In this document: positions 63,401-64,000 of the stretch, one piece after another
Layout: each line of letters starts with the position of its first letter
Position numbering within the stretch: the stretch's first letter is position 1
Assembly: GCF_030315745.1 (NCBI RefSeq)
Contig: NZ_JASXSH010000007.1
Location: 124,001 to 188,000, forward strand
Length of the DNA stretch: 64,000 nucleotides
Direction of reading: 5' to 3'
From: Gordonia heveisoli
GTDB taxonomy: Bacteria; Actinomycetota; Actinomycetes; Mycobacteriales; Mycobacteriaceae
Made by a program: the position numbers and the translations under genes
The notes under the pieces: model-generated
What the model was told of the DNA's origin: nothing
What the model saw: the letters and a program-made list of their open reading frames with translations, nothing else
Databases searched by the model: none

Positions 63401-63457
63401 GTTCACCAGCTGTTCTCCGGGTGTCTCCGGGTCGGGCCTGCTCAGATGGCCGAGCAC

Positions 63458-63496
63458 CTTACTCGGCGGTAAGTCCAGACCTTACTCCTCGGTAAG
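63458..63496. promoter_or_regulatory. Twin TetR-type operators upstream of fadE24
   Basis: Two 16-bp palindromes CTTAC-N6-GTAAG, at 63458-63473 (centre TCGGCG) and 63481-63496 (centre TCCTCG), 23 bp apart centre to centre (about two helical turns). They lie 58-96 bp before the fadE24 ATG and also about 60 bp before the divergent DUF2752 gene. Confidence 0.75.
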
Positions 63497-63554
63497 AACT
63501 TTGTCACGCGCCGGCATTCGGACGATCGCCAATATGGCTGGCTAGGCTGGGTCG

Positions 63555-64000
63555 ATGACCCCCGATCAGCACTCCGGCCTGCGGGTTTCCGAATCGTCGG
63601 AGACCGGCGTGCACGTCGGGGCGGCGGTCGGGGTGGCCGCGGCCGGTCTGATCGCGGTGGGTGTCGCGTGTGTCCTCAGTCCCGCGGCCGTGCAAGCAGG
63701 ACCCGAACTGTGTCCGTTCCGCCGGCTGACCGGCCTGCCCTGTCCGGGTTGCGGCCTGACACGCAGCTGGGTGTTCCTCATGCACGGTGACGTCGGTGCC
63801 GCTGTCGGTTTCAACCTCGTCGGCCCGGTCGCGCTCCTGACGGTGCTGCTCGCGGTGGCCGTCGCGGTGTGGTCGCTGGCGCGGCGCCGGAGCGCGCCGT
63901 TGGACCGGATGCGCGACCTCGTCTTCGGCCGCGTGGGTATCGGGGTGGCCGTGATCTGGCTGGTATACGGGGCCGCCCGGATCGTCGATGCCGCAGTCGG
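63555..64000 (+). CDS. DUF2752 membrane protein, 3' truncated by window
   Basis: Open from the ATG at 63555 to the window end (148 residues), with no stop. It has DUF2752 hallmarks: CPFRRLTGLPCPGCGLTRSW, with CPxxxLTGxxCPGCGxTR, between membrane helices (about 20-40, 75-97 and 118-138). Function unknown. TAGGCT at 63543-63548 stands six nt before the ATG, so the mRNA is likely leaderless. It is divergent from fadE24 and may share the twin operators. Confidence 0.88.
   Translation, partial: MTPDQHSGLRVSESSETGVHVGAAVGVAAAGLIAVGVACVLSPAAVQAGPELCPFRRLTGLPCPGCGLTRSWVFLMHGDVGAAVGFNLVGPVALLTVLLAVAVAVWSLARRRSAPLDRMRDLVFGRVGIGVAVIWLVYGAARIVDAAV

Overview
The window is high-GC actinobacterial DNA, most likely from Gordonia or a close relative in the Mycobacteriales. 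The grounds are gene content (WhiB1, WhiB7, mycoredoxin, AdnAB, SigH-RshA, MoeZ, bL37), frequent GTG starts, and many leaderless genes with a TANNNT box 6-7 nt before the start codon. From about 3 kb to 49 kb the gene order follows, from memory, the M. tuberculosis block Rv3223c-Rv3193c. No transposase, integrase, CRISPR array or rRNA is seen.

Layout. 0-3.5 kb: a truncated flavin monooxygenase, a zinc alcohol dehydrogenase, an SRAP DNA-protein crosslink protein and a YbaK deacylase. 3.5-7.2 kb: redox and stress regulation (SigH with its zinc anti-sigma factor, ribosomal protein bL37 encoded by a 24-codon gene, a biotinyl carrier, PdtaS, WhiB1). 7.5-19.8 kb: an MFS transporter with a damaged 5' end, a lipid kinase, a ParA-type ATPase preceded by a four-copy tandem repeat, a DEAD-box helicase, a ferritin-like protein, a TetR regulator and MoeZ. 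20-26.5 kb: a nitrate/nitrite assimilation operon (narK-nirB-nirD-nnaR-sirohydrochlorin chelatase) sitting inside the otherwise conserved block. 26.5-39.2 kb: DNA repair and recombination (alkyltransferase-like protein, AdnA-AdnB, UvrD2) with a K+ channel, NudC and mycoredoxin. 39.2-45.7 kb: whiB7 with a long leader, an ABC1 kinase, an orphan TOMM-type leader-binding protein, a DUF2342 protease and a PDZ/Lon-like protease. 45.9-49.7 kb: a UPF0182 membrane protein and the initiator tRNA. 49.7-56.6 kb: accessory metabolism (hydrolase with MarR regulator, propionyl/acetyl-CoA synthetase, HdeD-lipase fusion, FluC pair). 56.8-60.7 kb: a two-gene cassette of unknown function (tandem LysM protein plus a possible alpha/beta hydrolase). 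60.8-63.5 kb: a FadE24-FadE23 pair behind twin palindromic operators. The window ends in a DUF2752 gene.

Links between genes. Three SigH-type promoters (sigH itself, moeZ, mrx1) point to a local thiol-stress regulon, and sigH has a second, upstream start that could give a longer isoform. The whiB7 leader carries a WhiB7-type promoter, a 94-codon uORF with an alanine-rich end and an intrinsic terminator, the layout expected of an alanine-sensing attenuator. NnaR (HemD-like plus DNA-binding domain) and the chelatase tie siroheme supply to nitrite reductase. The least explained part is the LysM cassette.
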